From positions 88,489-152,488 of the forward strand of contig JAEUUP010000026.1 in assembly GCA_016787525.1 (NCBI GenBank): a stretch of 64,000 nucleotides of DNA, written 5' to 3'. The DNA comes from Saprospiraceae bacterium (lineage in GTDB: Bacteria; Bacteroidota; Bacteroidia; Chitinophagales; Saprospiraceae). This document shows, one piece after another, positions 1-6,608 of this stretch (positions are counted from its first letter, which is position 1; each line of letters begins with the position of its first letter). The position numbers and the translations under genes are program-made. The notes below the pieces were generated by a model. That model ran no database searches and was not told the origin of the DNA. It saw only the letters and a list, made by a program, of their open reading frames with translations.

Positions 1-792
1 GCCAAACGGTGCAACAATAATATCAGGCATATCGCCCGCTTTTTCCATTTGCAATAATGCTTCTTGACCGACGATGGTTTGGTGCAACAAAACATGATTC
101 AACACACTACCTAAAGCATATTTTGTGTTTTCATCGCCTGCTGCTACTTCCACAGCCTCCGAAATAGCGATACCCAAACTGCCGGGCGAGTTAGGGTCTT
201 GTGCCAAAATTTGGCGACCTGCATTCGTGCGGTCTGTCGGCGAAGGGTAAACCGTCGCGCCGTAGGTGTTCATAATGATTTTGCGATAAGGTTTGCCTTC
301 GTAGCTCACTTTTACCATATACACCTCGCACTCGATGTCGAACATTTGGCACGCAAAACTCAGCGCAGTTCCCCATTGTCCTGCACCCGTTTCAGTTGTA
401 ATGCGTTTCACACCTGCTTTTTTGTTGTAATAAGCCTGCGGCACAGCCGTATTGGGCTTGTGCGAACCTGAAGGACTGACTCCTTCGTATTTGTAGTAGA
501 TTTTAGCAGGCGTGTCCAACGCTTTTTCGAGTTGATAGGCGCGGAAAAGGGGTGTAGGTCGCCATATTTTGTAAATATCACGCACTTCATCAGGTATTTC
601 TACATATTTTTCAGTTGTGACTTCTTGCAAAATCAAATCCATCGGGAAAAGTGGTGCAAGCATTTCGGGGCCAATTGGCTCTTTCGTTCCAGGGTGCAAA
701 GGTGGGAGAGGTTTGTTGGGCATGTCTGCAATGATATTATACCAATGGTGCGGCATCTCGTTTTCAGACAGCGTGATTTTCTTCTGTTTCAT
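1..792 (-). CDS. TrpB2-type tryptophan synthase beta chain (3' end outside window)
   Basis: Partial gene: 264 codons are present from ATG at 792 and the C-terminal part runs off the left edge. The protein is the TrpB2 / 'TrpB-like pyridoxal-phosphate' form of tryptophan synthase beta, which joins indole and serine, or a relative of it. Visible marks are the SHKPNTA segment around residues 110-116, whose Lys112 should bind PLP, and TETGAGQWG around 133-141, where the Glu is the expected catalytic acid. The unusual start [14 protein letters not shown] and the long N-terminus before the PLP lysine fit TrpB2 (usually about 450 residues) rather than classical TrpB. No other trp gene is visible, which is common for TrpB2. 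It is transcribed away from the CsgG-like gene; the 256-bp gap between them holds one TACTGAGGGG-family copy at 954. Confidence 0.85.
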   Translation of the reverse strand, partial: MKQKKITLSENEMPHHWYNIIADMPNKPLPPLHPGTKEPIGPEMLAPLFPMDLILQEVTTEKYVEIPDEVRDIYKIWRPTPLFRAYQLEKALDTPAKIYYKYEGVSPSGSHKPNTAVPQAYYNKKAGVKRITTETGAGQWGTALSFACQMFDIECEVYMVKVSYEGKPYRKIIMNTYGATVYPSPTDRTNAGRQILAQDPNSPGSLGIAISEAVEVAAGDENTKYALGSVLNHVLLHQTIVGQEALLQMEKAGDMPDIIVAPFG

Positions 793-953
793 CGAAATTG
801 TATTGTTTTTAATGCGTTGTAAAAATTTTTTAAAATCGAACGGTTAAGTTAGGAGTAAAAAACTATTCACCTCATTAGAATCGCTATTAAAATTTATTTT
901 TTACTGACATTAGCGAAAAATAAATTTATTTTTATCGAAATTCCTAAAAATAC

Positions 954-963
954 CCCCTCAGTA
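954..963 (-). repeat. TACTGAGGGG-family copy, intergenic
   Basis: CCCCTCAGTA preceded by a fifth C. It lies in the gap between the TrpB2 gene and the CsgG-like gene, just upstream of the TAATTTTG box at 970. It is the first of about 70 copies in the window. Confidence 0.85.
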
Positions 964-969
964 TGCGCC

Positions 970-977
970 TAATTTTG
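970..977 (+). promoter_or_regulatory. Candidate -7 box TAATTTTG
   Basis: Matches the Bacteroidetes TAnnTTTG element, about 70 bp upstream of the start at 1049. No clear TTTG -33 partner is seen; a TACTGAGGGG-family copy occupies that area instead. Confidence 0.4.
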
Positions 978-1048
978 TGTTATAAATCTTCAAGACACTA
1001 AATTTTTTAGAATCTTATTTTTCAGAACACTTTTAAATCATCAAAACC

Positions 1049-2173
1049 ATGACACGTTACAGTCTTCAAAACATTGATGTATTCGCTCATTTGTTAATCT
1101 CAATTCTACTCATCGCTACCCCCTCAGTATCCAAGGCTCAAAGAACAGATAACCCCGAACGTGTGGCTGTCATTTCGATTGACACCAAAGGTTTTCCAGC
1201 CATTGACCCAACTCAAATGGGCAATTTGGTGCGCACCGAACTCGACCGTCTTGGCAAATTTGAAGTCATTGACCGCTATGACATCGAATATTTGTTGAAA
1301 AACGCAGGTCTTACTGTTGAAAACTGCTATGGCAAACAGTGTTTGGTGGATGTCGGCAAAAAAATCAAAGCTGACAAAATGATGACGGGTACTGTCGAAA
1401 TGTATGGTGAACAGATTGTCATCAATCTGAAACTCATTGATGTCGGCTCTGCCACAGTTGAAAAAACGCAAGTTTTAGAGTTTTTGAATCTCAAAGGTCA
1501 ACTGACTTCGATGATAAGTATGACTGTCAGAAAAATGTTTGACCAAACTGTTGATGCTGAGGCTTTGACCAAACTGACCAAAAAATTCGACTACGAAAGC
1601 ACCATCAATAATCCCGAAAGTGACCGCCTCAACTTGAGTGGTCCGCGTATGGGTTTTACTTTTTTTTCGGGTCAGACAGGGTCTATTTTGAAAGGAGCAA
1701 AAAAAGACGGCGGCTTCAACGCCTATCCACTGATGTTCCAATTTGGTTATCAATTTGAGGTACAATATCTGAATCAAGGCAGTTTTCAAGCTCTTTTTGA
1801 ATTTATTCCCATCGTCACAGGACTCGATCAAGGTAAGTTTTTGCCCAGCATCTCGGTTTTGAATGGTATGCGTAGCAATGTATCGGGTTGGGAGTTTGCA
1901 TTTGGACCCGTTTTCTATATGAATAAACAGGCCAAGGGCTATATTGACAACAACAATGTCTGGCACTTCGGCGACCCACCAGCTAATACAAATTTTTCGA
2001 CAGAATTGCGGTTCGATAGTCGAGGCGAGCCTGCTTTCGATGCAGGTTTTATCTTTGCAGTGGGTAAATCGTTCAAATCGGGCAAGTTGAATATTCCTGT
2101 CAACGCTTTTTTCATACCTCGCCGAGATGGTCATCGGTTCGGTATTTCTATGGGTTTCAATGCCAAAAAGTAG
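1049..2173 (+). CDS. CsgG/LpoB-like envelope protein with C-terminal beta-rich domain
   Basis: 374 residues with a signal peptide (hydrophobic residues 12-24, likely cut after SKA at residue 30, no lipobox Cys). Residues about 38-140 look like the CsgG/LpoB/TolB-N fold: a VAVISIDTKG first strand, a helix with the pattern 'LVRTELDRLGKFEVIDR', then KADKMMTGTV and a strand ending in a LIDV turn. Such domains occur in outer-membrane secretion and peptidoglycan-synthase activator proteins. The C-terminal 170 residues are rich in aromatic alternating strands and may form a small barrel; I do not recognise that part. A TACTGAGGGG-family copy (1120-1129) encodes TPSVS inside the signal-peptide C-region. 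The gene is followed by a long hairpin made of two opposed repeat copies. The function is an inference from the fold. Confidence 0.6.
   Translation: MTRYSLQNIDVFAHLLISILLIATPSVSKAQRTDNPERVAVISIDTKGFPAIDPTQMGNLVRTELDRLGKFEVIDRYDIEYLLKNAGLTVENCYGKQCLVDVGKKIKADKMMTGTVEMYGEQIVINLKLIDVGSATVEKTQVLEFLNLKGQLTSMISMTVRKMFDQTVDAEALTKLTKKFDYESTINNPESDRLNLSGPRMGFTFFSGQTGSILKGAKKDGGFNAYPLMFQFGYQFEVQYLNQGSFQALFEFIPIVTGLDQGKFLPSISVLNGMRSNVSGWEFAFGPVFYMNKQAKGYIDNNNVWHFGDPPANTNFSTELRFDSRGEPAFDAGFIFAVGKSFKSGKLNIPVNAFFIPRRDGHRFGISMGFNAKK
1120..1129 (-). repeat. TACTGAGGGG-family copy inside signal-peptide coding region
   Basis: CCCCTCAGTA with one extra C, read in frame as PSV (TPSVS), immediately before the predicted signal-peptidase site of the CsgG-like protein. 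Confidence 0.85.
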
Positions 2174-2189
2174 GTGGTGGTCAATGGAT

Positions 2190-2247
2190 ACTGAGGGGGT
2201 CATAAGTCTCAAATTTGCATTCGATTTGAGCTTATGACCCCCTCAGT
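2190..2247. terminator. Hairpin made of two inverted TACTGAGGGG copies
   Basis: Left arm 2190-2214 and right arm 2224-2247 pair over 24 bp with one bulged T (2207) around a 9-nt loop. Each arm begins or ends with the repeat core plus GTCATAAG. It lies 16 bp after the stop of the CsgG-like gene. A strong U-run is lacking, so intrinsic termination is inferred from position and stem only. Confidence 0.65.
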
Positions 2248-2804
2248 CGTTGAGCGTCGAACCTATGCTGGCGGCAAAATTTTATTCTTTACGTCTATTG
2301 ACTCATTCGATTTTTACTAAAAAATTACAATCTATTGTTTTTTAAGCTTTTACATAAAGATTGTCATTAAATCATCTGTCCAAATATTTGTAAATCAATA
2401 AGATACGAAAAATTATTTTTATTGCATTTTTTGGTTCTATACATATTTTAACAAAAAAAAGCCTATTTCCACAAAATAAAATACCAAAAAAATGGTTTAT
2501 TTGAAATAAAATTCAAAAAAAAAGTACAAGTTATCTGAATGTTTTTCTACTTTTGTCTAACACTTATTCAGAGCAGGAGATAAACTCGCCAATAACTTTA
2601 CACACCGCAACCTCCCATGAGGCCGTTATGATTGGATTCGTAACGAAGTTATTTTTAATAAAACTGTGTACCAAAACTCAACACCTGACAAGTATAGTAC
2701 ATTAAAGGACATACAATAAAATGTAAGGCTTAACCGTCTTTTCAAACGTCATTTTCACTGTTGAACAAGTAACTGAAATTAAAAGGACACAATTTTTTGC
2801 TAAT
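2248..2804. other. AT-rich gap and long leader before the transglycosylase gene
   Basis: No credible ORF. The first 300 bp are very AT-rich with A-runs. A TACTTTTG box at 2548-2555 could start a transcript with a leader of about 240 nt before the ATG at 2805. The leader is less AT-rich than its surroundings and holds a small possible hairpin (CGTTA...TAACG near 2625-2645). I recognise no riboswitch or known RNA in it. Confidence 0.4.
2548..2555 (+). promoter_or_regulatory. Candidate -7 box TACTTTTG
   Basis: Match to TAnnTTTG; the next gene starts 250 bp downstream, which implies a long 5' leader if the box is used. Confidence 0.4.
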
Positions 2805-3917
2805 ATGAAAAAAACAATACTACTAATTTTATCCCTATGTGCGTCTATAAATATACTGTCCGCAGATGATATAGAGCCACGATTACGAAGCATGGATTGT
2901 ATTGTACCCGTTTCGAGTACTGACGCAGTAACCAAACGGATTCATTCTCTCTTAAAATCCCGCAAAGACACAGAGAAAATGATTGGTCGTTCTGCTACTT
3001 ATTTCCCTGTATTCGACAAATATTTGAAAGAATATTCTCTCCCTTCTGATTTGAAATACATCCCTTGCCTTGAAACCGAATTAAACAACAAAACAGTTAG
3101 TACTGCTGGCGCAAAAGGTATTTGGCAATTGATGAGTGATGTAAAAGAAGAATTCGGTTTGCGTATAGATGGTCAAGTGGATGAGCGTTACGACATCAAT
3201 CGCGCAAGTGAAGCCGCTCTCAAAGACTTGAAACGTATGTACAAAGCCTACAATAATTGGGAAATGACTTTGGCAGGCTATAATTGCGGCGCAGGAAGAT
3301 TAGGTGAAGCTATCAAACGGGCAAAAAGCAGTGATTTTTCAAAAGTTAGAAAATTTTTGCCCCAACAAACGCAGGATTATATCCCCAAATTCATCGCTTT
3401 CACTTATGTGATGAAAAACTATCGCGAGCATGGCTTGACTCCTCAGTTGCCTACGATGGATGTACAATGTTTGGGTTCAACCAAAGTGTATCAGTATTTA
3501 TCACTCTACACTGTCGCCAATATCACAGGTATGACTTATGAGCAAATTAAGGAGTTGAACCTTCAATTTGGTGAAGATTTCATTCCAGAAAGTACACAAG
3601 GTTATAGCATATTTGTACCGCGCCGTGTTATGGGTGCTTTGACGGATTATATTTCCAATCCTGATATGCAACGGGAGTCTAACCTTAACTTCCAGCCTAT
3701 TGCAATTGATGAAGATTTACCAAAATTGGAAAACGATGCCAATTATTTCAGAACATCGTATATGATTGGTCAAGACGAAACCTTAGACTCTGTCGCAGAG
3801 TTATTCAATATTGGCACATACAATATCATGTTGTGGAACAATATGTCGTCATCACAAGTATCAAAAGGACAAGAGTTAGTGCTGTATTTGCCACGCGTTG
3901 TTCTAAAAAAAGTATAA
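2805..3917 (+). CDS. Membrane-bound lytic transglycosylase (MltD-like, SLT + LysM)
   Basis: Cleaves the glycan strands of peptidoglycan in the periplasm, releasing anhydromuropeptides. A signal peptide covers residues 1-20. The SLT (goose-lysozyme-like) domain spans about residues 65-215: PCLETELN carries the catalytic Glu90, followed by the family motif AGAKGIWQLM (101-110) and AGYNCGAGRL (157-166). The C-terminal part contains a LysM-like segment near 315-366 (YMIGQDETLDSVAELFN...), which should bind peptidoglycan; a weaker second one precedes it. 370 residues is usual for Bacteroidetes MltD-like proteins. It appears to be a single-gene unit with its own long leader, and a terminator follows at 3991. 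Confidence 0.88.
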   Translation: MKKTILLILSLCASINILSADDIEPRLRSMDCIVPVSSTDAVTKRIHSLLKSRKDTEKMIGRSATYFPVFDKYLKEYSLPSDLKYIPCLETELNNKTVSTAGAKGIWQLMSDVKEEFGLRIDGQVDERYDINRASEAALKDLKRMYKAYNNWEMTLAGYNCGAGRLGEAIKRAKSSDFSKVRKFLPQQTQDYIPKFIAFTYVMKNYREHGLTPQLPTMDVQCLGSTKVYQYLSLYTVANITGMTYEQIKELNLQFGEDFIPESTQGYSIFVPRRVMGALTDYISNPDMQRESNLNFQPIAIDEDLPKLENDANYFRTSYMIGQDETLDSVAELFNIGTYNIMLWNNMSSSQVSKGQELVLYLPRVVLKKV

Positions 3918-3990
3918 ATTAATTCACTTTTACTCAATACAAACCCAACTATAACCAATACAACCAAAGCAGAATAGCAAACCAACGAAA

Positions 3991-4025
3991 AAAGGCGCAT
4001 TTCGATAATCCGAAATTGCGCCTTT
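3991..4025 (+). terminator. Rho-independent-like hairpin
   Basis: AAAGGCGCATTTCG pairs with CGAAATTGCGCCTTT with one bulge, about 70 bp after the transglycosylase stop. Runs of A and T on both sides would serve either strand. Confidence 0.65.
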
Positions 4026-4043
4026 CTTATGCTTTGCTCAATC

Positions 4044-4229
4044 AATACTTCGGTAGTTTTTTAAGCGTAAATAACACCGCCTGCGGCGGCAAAGGCTTTT
4101 TGGAGGGCGGTTTTAATTTTTTGCAAGTTCGGGCTGCGCCCGAACTTGCAAAAAATTAAAACCGCCCTCCATTTCCCTTTTTTCGGCGGCGAAGCCGCCG
4201 TTTTTCAACTAAAAAATTACCTAGGTATT
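4044..4229 (+). repeat. Nested-palindrome element, copy A (full, 186 bp)
   Basis: Outer ends are AATACTTCGGTAGTTTTTTA and, in inverse, TAAAAAATTACCTAGGTATT; the right end has drifted from the expected ACCGAAGTATT. Inside are short GC hairpins (GCCTGCGGCGGC on the left, GGCGGCGAAGCCGCC on the right). The centre is a perfect 34-bp stem, 4101-4134 with 4138-4171, around a TGC loop. No ORF and no clear target-site duplication. It fills the gap between the convergent transglycosylase and GbsR-like genes. Confidence 0.85.
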
Positions 4230-4246
4230 CTCAATGAGCTCTCTTA

Positions 4247-4750
4247 TTATTTTATCATCTTCATAAAAGTACCGACGAACCAATTGGAATCCGCTTTCAC
4301 AAGCATATCGAGCGTGGCATCGGCTTTCGATGAAAAGAGTTTGATGTCATTCACAGCTTTCACAAGGGCTTGTGCTTCTTCACCACCGTTTTCATCAACA
4401 CCACTTATTTCGTCGAGTATTTTCAAGATGGGTTCGAGTTCGCGTTTTTTGCGGTTCACGATGATTTGACGCACCACTTTCCACATGTCTTTTTCGGCAA
4501 TAAAATACTCGCGTCTGTCGCCAGCCCGCAATTCTTTGTAAACCAAACCCCAATCCATCAGCGCACGAATGTTCATGTTGGCGTTGCCACGTGAAATTTG
4601 CAATTCTTCCATCACTTCGTCTGCACTCAAAGGACGTGGAGAAATCAGCATCAAAGCATGAATCTGTGCCATCGTGCGATTGATGCCCCATTCTGTACCG
4701 AGTGTACCCCAAGCCTGTAAAAATTTATCTCTACCTTCTTGCCAGTCCAT
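4247..4750 (-). CDS. GbsR/MarR-like transcriptional regulator
   Basis: 167 residues, a DNA-binding protein of the GbsR (PadR/MarR-like winged-helix) group. The winged helix covers about residues 20-80; the segment around residues 37-58 ending in ISRGNANMNIRAL is the expected recognition region. A GDRREYFIAEKDMW wing and a helical C-terminal dimerisation tail follow. Members control osmoprotectant or envelope genes in other bacteria, but no such target lies next to this copy, so its regulon is unknown. A CAAAATTA box at 4808-4815 (a minus-strand TAATTTTG) lies about 60 bp upstream and is the probable -7 element. The nested palindrome copy A starts just beyond its 3' end. Confidence 0.8.
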   Translation of the reverse strand: MDWQEGRDKFLQAWGTLGTEWGINRTMAQIHALMLISPRPLSADEVMEELQISRGNANMNIRALMDWGLVYKELRAGDRREYFIAEKDMWKVVRQIIVNRKKRELEPILKILDEISGVDENGGEEAQALVKAVNDIKLFSSKADATLDMLVKADSNWFVGTFMKMIK

Positions 4751-4807
4751 AAATTATTTTGTGATTCTACGTTTTTTAATTTCAGAAATTTCAGAAACTT
4801 TAAAGTC

Positions 4808-4815
4808 CAAAATTA
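4808..4815 (-). promoter_or_regulatory. Candidate -7 box (TAATTTTG on minus strand)
   Basis: CAAAATTA on the plus strand, about 60 bp upstream of the GbsR-like start at 4750. Confidence 0.4.
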
Positions 4816-4869
4816 GCCTTTTTGTTGCGAAAAATCGCTCTTTTCTAAAAACAAAAACGTTTTTGCTGC

Positions 4870-5844
4870 TCACTTAGCGCATTGACCATTCACAAATTCA
4901 ACGACCCCCTCAGTATCTTGCTCCTCCATACAACGAAAGTGCTCCTTGGGACATTTGTCGAAACCAATTTTGGAACAAGGGCGACAAGCTAAGTTTTTGA
5001 TTTCAAAAATTTTAGACCCCTCAGTAGGTAAATAAGGTGTCATGCCAAACTCGGGAATGGTATTGCCCCAAACCGAAACAATGTCTTTGCCAAAAGCAGC
5101 GGCGATGTGCATCAAACCTGTGTCGTGCGAAATGACCATACGCGCTTGTTTGACAACCGAAGCCGATTGATTCAGATTCAGTTTGCCACATAGATTGATG
5201 ACTTTTCCAGAGCATGGGCTTTCAATCAACCGACTGGTTTGTACATCGTCTTTGCCGCCCAAAAGAACGATGGGTTGTTGGATGTGTTGACACATGGCAA
5301 CAATTTTTGGCGTGGGCAAACGCTTGGTTGCATGAGCAGCACCTATCACAAAGGCGATATACTGAGGGGGGATATTGTAGGTCGAAAGCAACACCTCATC
5401 GTGTTGAGGAATGAAATAGTCTAAACCTTTTCCATCGTCTTTGATACCCAATGGTGCAACAGTTGCTAAGTTGCGATTGACAATATGTACATCGGGTAGG
5501 CGATTGATTTTAAAATTGACCATTAGCCACTTTTCCACATTCAGCTTGTTGAAAGAAACGTTGTGTGTGGATAAAGCTCGTTTGACTTGAAAACTGCGCA
5601 AGTTTTTGTGCAAATCCACGACATAATCAAATTTTTCAGCTTGTAAATCGGTGGAAATCTCAGTCACTTTCTTCTCAATTGTCCACACACGCTCGACATA
5701 AGGGTTGTTTTCCACAATGCCTTTAAAACCTTTTTTTGTCAAAAAATGAATCTCTGCACCTAACTGTTGCCGAAGACAACGAATGACAGGCGTTGTTAAA
5801 ACGATGTCTCCGATAGATGAGAAACGAATAATAAGAATTTTCAC
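4870..5844 (-). CDS. Glycosyltransferase family 9 (heptosyltransferase-like)
   Basis: A cytoplasmic-face GT-B enzyme of the ADP-heptose:LPS heptosyltransferase family, which adds sugars to the lipopolysaccharide core. The N-terminal KILIIRFSSIGDIVLTTP motif is typical, as is the C-terminal nucleotide-binding region with ISHDTGLMHIAAAFG followed by SVWGNT. The GTG at 5844 is chosen as start because family members begin at 'M/VKILIIRFSS'; an earlier in-frame GTG at 5871 would add nine atypical residues. About 324 residues, which is normal. Three TACTGAGGGG-family copies fall inside: 4906 (DTEGV), 5017 (LPTEGS) and 5360 (PPQY). Four Cys in the segment from CRPCSK to FRCMEE near the C-terminus could bind metal. 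The acceptor sugar cannot be told from sequence. Confidence 0.82.
   Translation of the reverse strand: MKILIIRFSSIGDIVLTTPVIRCLRQQLGAEIHFLTKKGFKGIVENNPYVERVWTIEKKVTEISTDLQAEKFDYVVDLHKNLRSFQVKRALSTHNVSFNKLNVEKWLMVNFKINRLPDVHIVNRNLATVAPLGIKDDGKGLDYFIPQHDEVLLSTYNIPPQYIAFVIGAAHATKRLPTPKIVAMCQHIQQPIVLLGGKDDVQTSRLIESPCSGKVINLCGKLNLNQSASVVKQARMVISHDTGLMHIAAAFGKDIVSVWGNTIPEFGMTPYLPTEGSKIFEIKNLACRPCSKIGFDKCPKEHFRCMEEQDTEGVVEFVNGQCAK
5360..5369 (+). repeat. TACTGAGGGG-family copy in coding sequence
   Basis: Opposite in orientation to the two other copies in the same gene; read as PPQY on the coding strand. Confidence 0.8.
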
Positions 5845-5987
5845 GATACAAATATTTGATACAGTTGCCACACATCGGCAGCCACAGCAATATTAGAGCA
5901 AATGAGTGGATTGAAAAAATTATGCTTGTATTTTAATGCAATTGCCTTCCTACTAGGGCAAACGCATCAAAGTATTGTTAGGATTTA

Positions 5988-6146
5988 AGACCTCAGAGAG
6001 GTCTCATATTTGTAGAAAAATTGAGTCTATCTTCTTTTTTCGACCTCGTTAGAGATCGCACATTTTGCTAGGTTCGACCTCTATCGAGGTCGGCATTGCG
6101 CTCTTTGTCTTGCTTTTACTACAAATATTTGACCCTTAACAGGGTC
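5988..6146. repeat. Cluster of four REP-like hairpins
   Basis: Units pair a short palindrome of the form GACCTCnnnnGAGGTC with a tail like CACATTTTGTAG. Copies: 5988-6015 (AGACCTCAGAGAGGTCT + CATATTTGTAG), 6041-6071 (eroded), 6075-6096 (CGACCTCTATCGAGGTCG), and 6118-6146 in reverse (CTACAAATATTTGACCC...GGGTC). Similar dispersed palindromes are frequent in Bacteroidetes genomes; that is recalled, not checked here. Confidence 0.6.
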
Positions 6147-6183
6147 TTTTTCTAACAACACATAATGCGTTTGCCTACCTTCC

Positions 6184-6193
6184 TACTGAGGGG
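6184..6193 (+). repeat. TACTGAGGGG-family copy, intergenic
   Basis: Exact 10-mer followed by T, between the REP-like cluster and the 41-bp tandem array. Confidence 0.85.
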
Positions 6194-6204
6194 TACAGTT
6201 CATA

Positions 6205-6445
6205 ACTATTTTTCTTTTTCCCTTTCTGAAAAATAATTCAGGGCAATTATTTTTCTTTTTCCCTTTCTGAAAAACAATTCAGGGCAACTATTTTTCTTTT
6301 TCCCTTTCTGAAAAATAATTCAAGGCAATTATTTTTCCTTTTCCCTTTCTGAAAAATAATTCAGGGCAATTATTTTTCCTTTTCCCTTTCTGAAAAATAA
6401 TTCAGGGCAATTATTTTTCCTTTTTCGGTTTTGGAAAAATAGTTG
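6205..6445. repeat. 41-bp tandem repeat, about 5.7 copies
   Basis: The GGGCAA word recurs at 6241, 6282, 6323 (as AGGCAA), 6364 and 6405, a period of exactly 41 bp. Each unit contains TTATTTTTC...GAAAAATAA, so every unit can fold into a hairpin. Units differ by only one or two bases, so the array is recent or being homogenised. There are no variable spacers, so it is not CRISPR. Confidence 0.9.
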
Positions 6446-6608
6446 AACCGATGGATAAAATAAATGGGGTTTGTGGAAAATGTTTGAATGAAGAGGGCAA
6501 TTTATTTTTATATTTGCTAAAATACCCTGCTTTTAAGGCAGGCATTTACTACAAAACTTTCAGAACAGCAGACAATTATCTAAAAGTTATTTAAAAAAAT
6601 CAATCTGT

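Larger units (their letters stand above)
5845..6608. other. Gene-free, repeat-rich gap between GT9 and S9 peptidase genes
   Basis: About 760 bp between divergently transcribed genes with no credible ORF. It holds a cluster of REP-like hairpins (5988-6146) flanked by the inverted pair GGGCAAACGCAT (5956) / ATGCGTTTGCC (6164), one TACTGAGGGG copy (6184), and a 41-bp tandem array (about 6205-6445). The last 150 bp before 6609 are AT-rich and presumably hold the peptidase promoter. Confidence 0.6.

Noticed and set aside
3437..3450. ACTCCTCAGTTGC in the transglycosylase gene as a repeat copy
   Set aside because: Two or more mismatches in the core and no G/C run of four; not counted.
4044..4229. 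Autonomous insertion sequence
   Set aside because: The element is under 200 bp, has no transposase frame and no clear target-site duplication; at most a MITE-like passenger.
6205..6445. CRISPR array
   Set aside because: The 41-bp units are contiguous and near-identical along their full length; there are no unique spacers and no cas genes.
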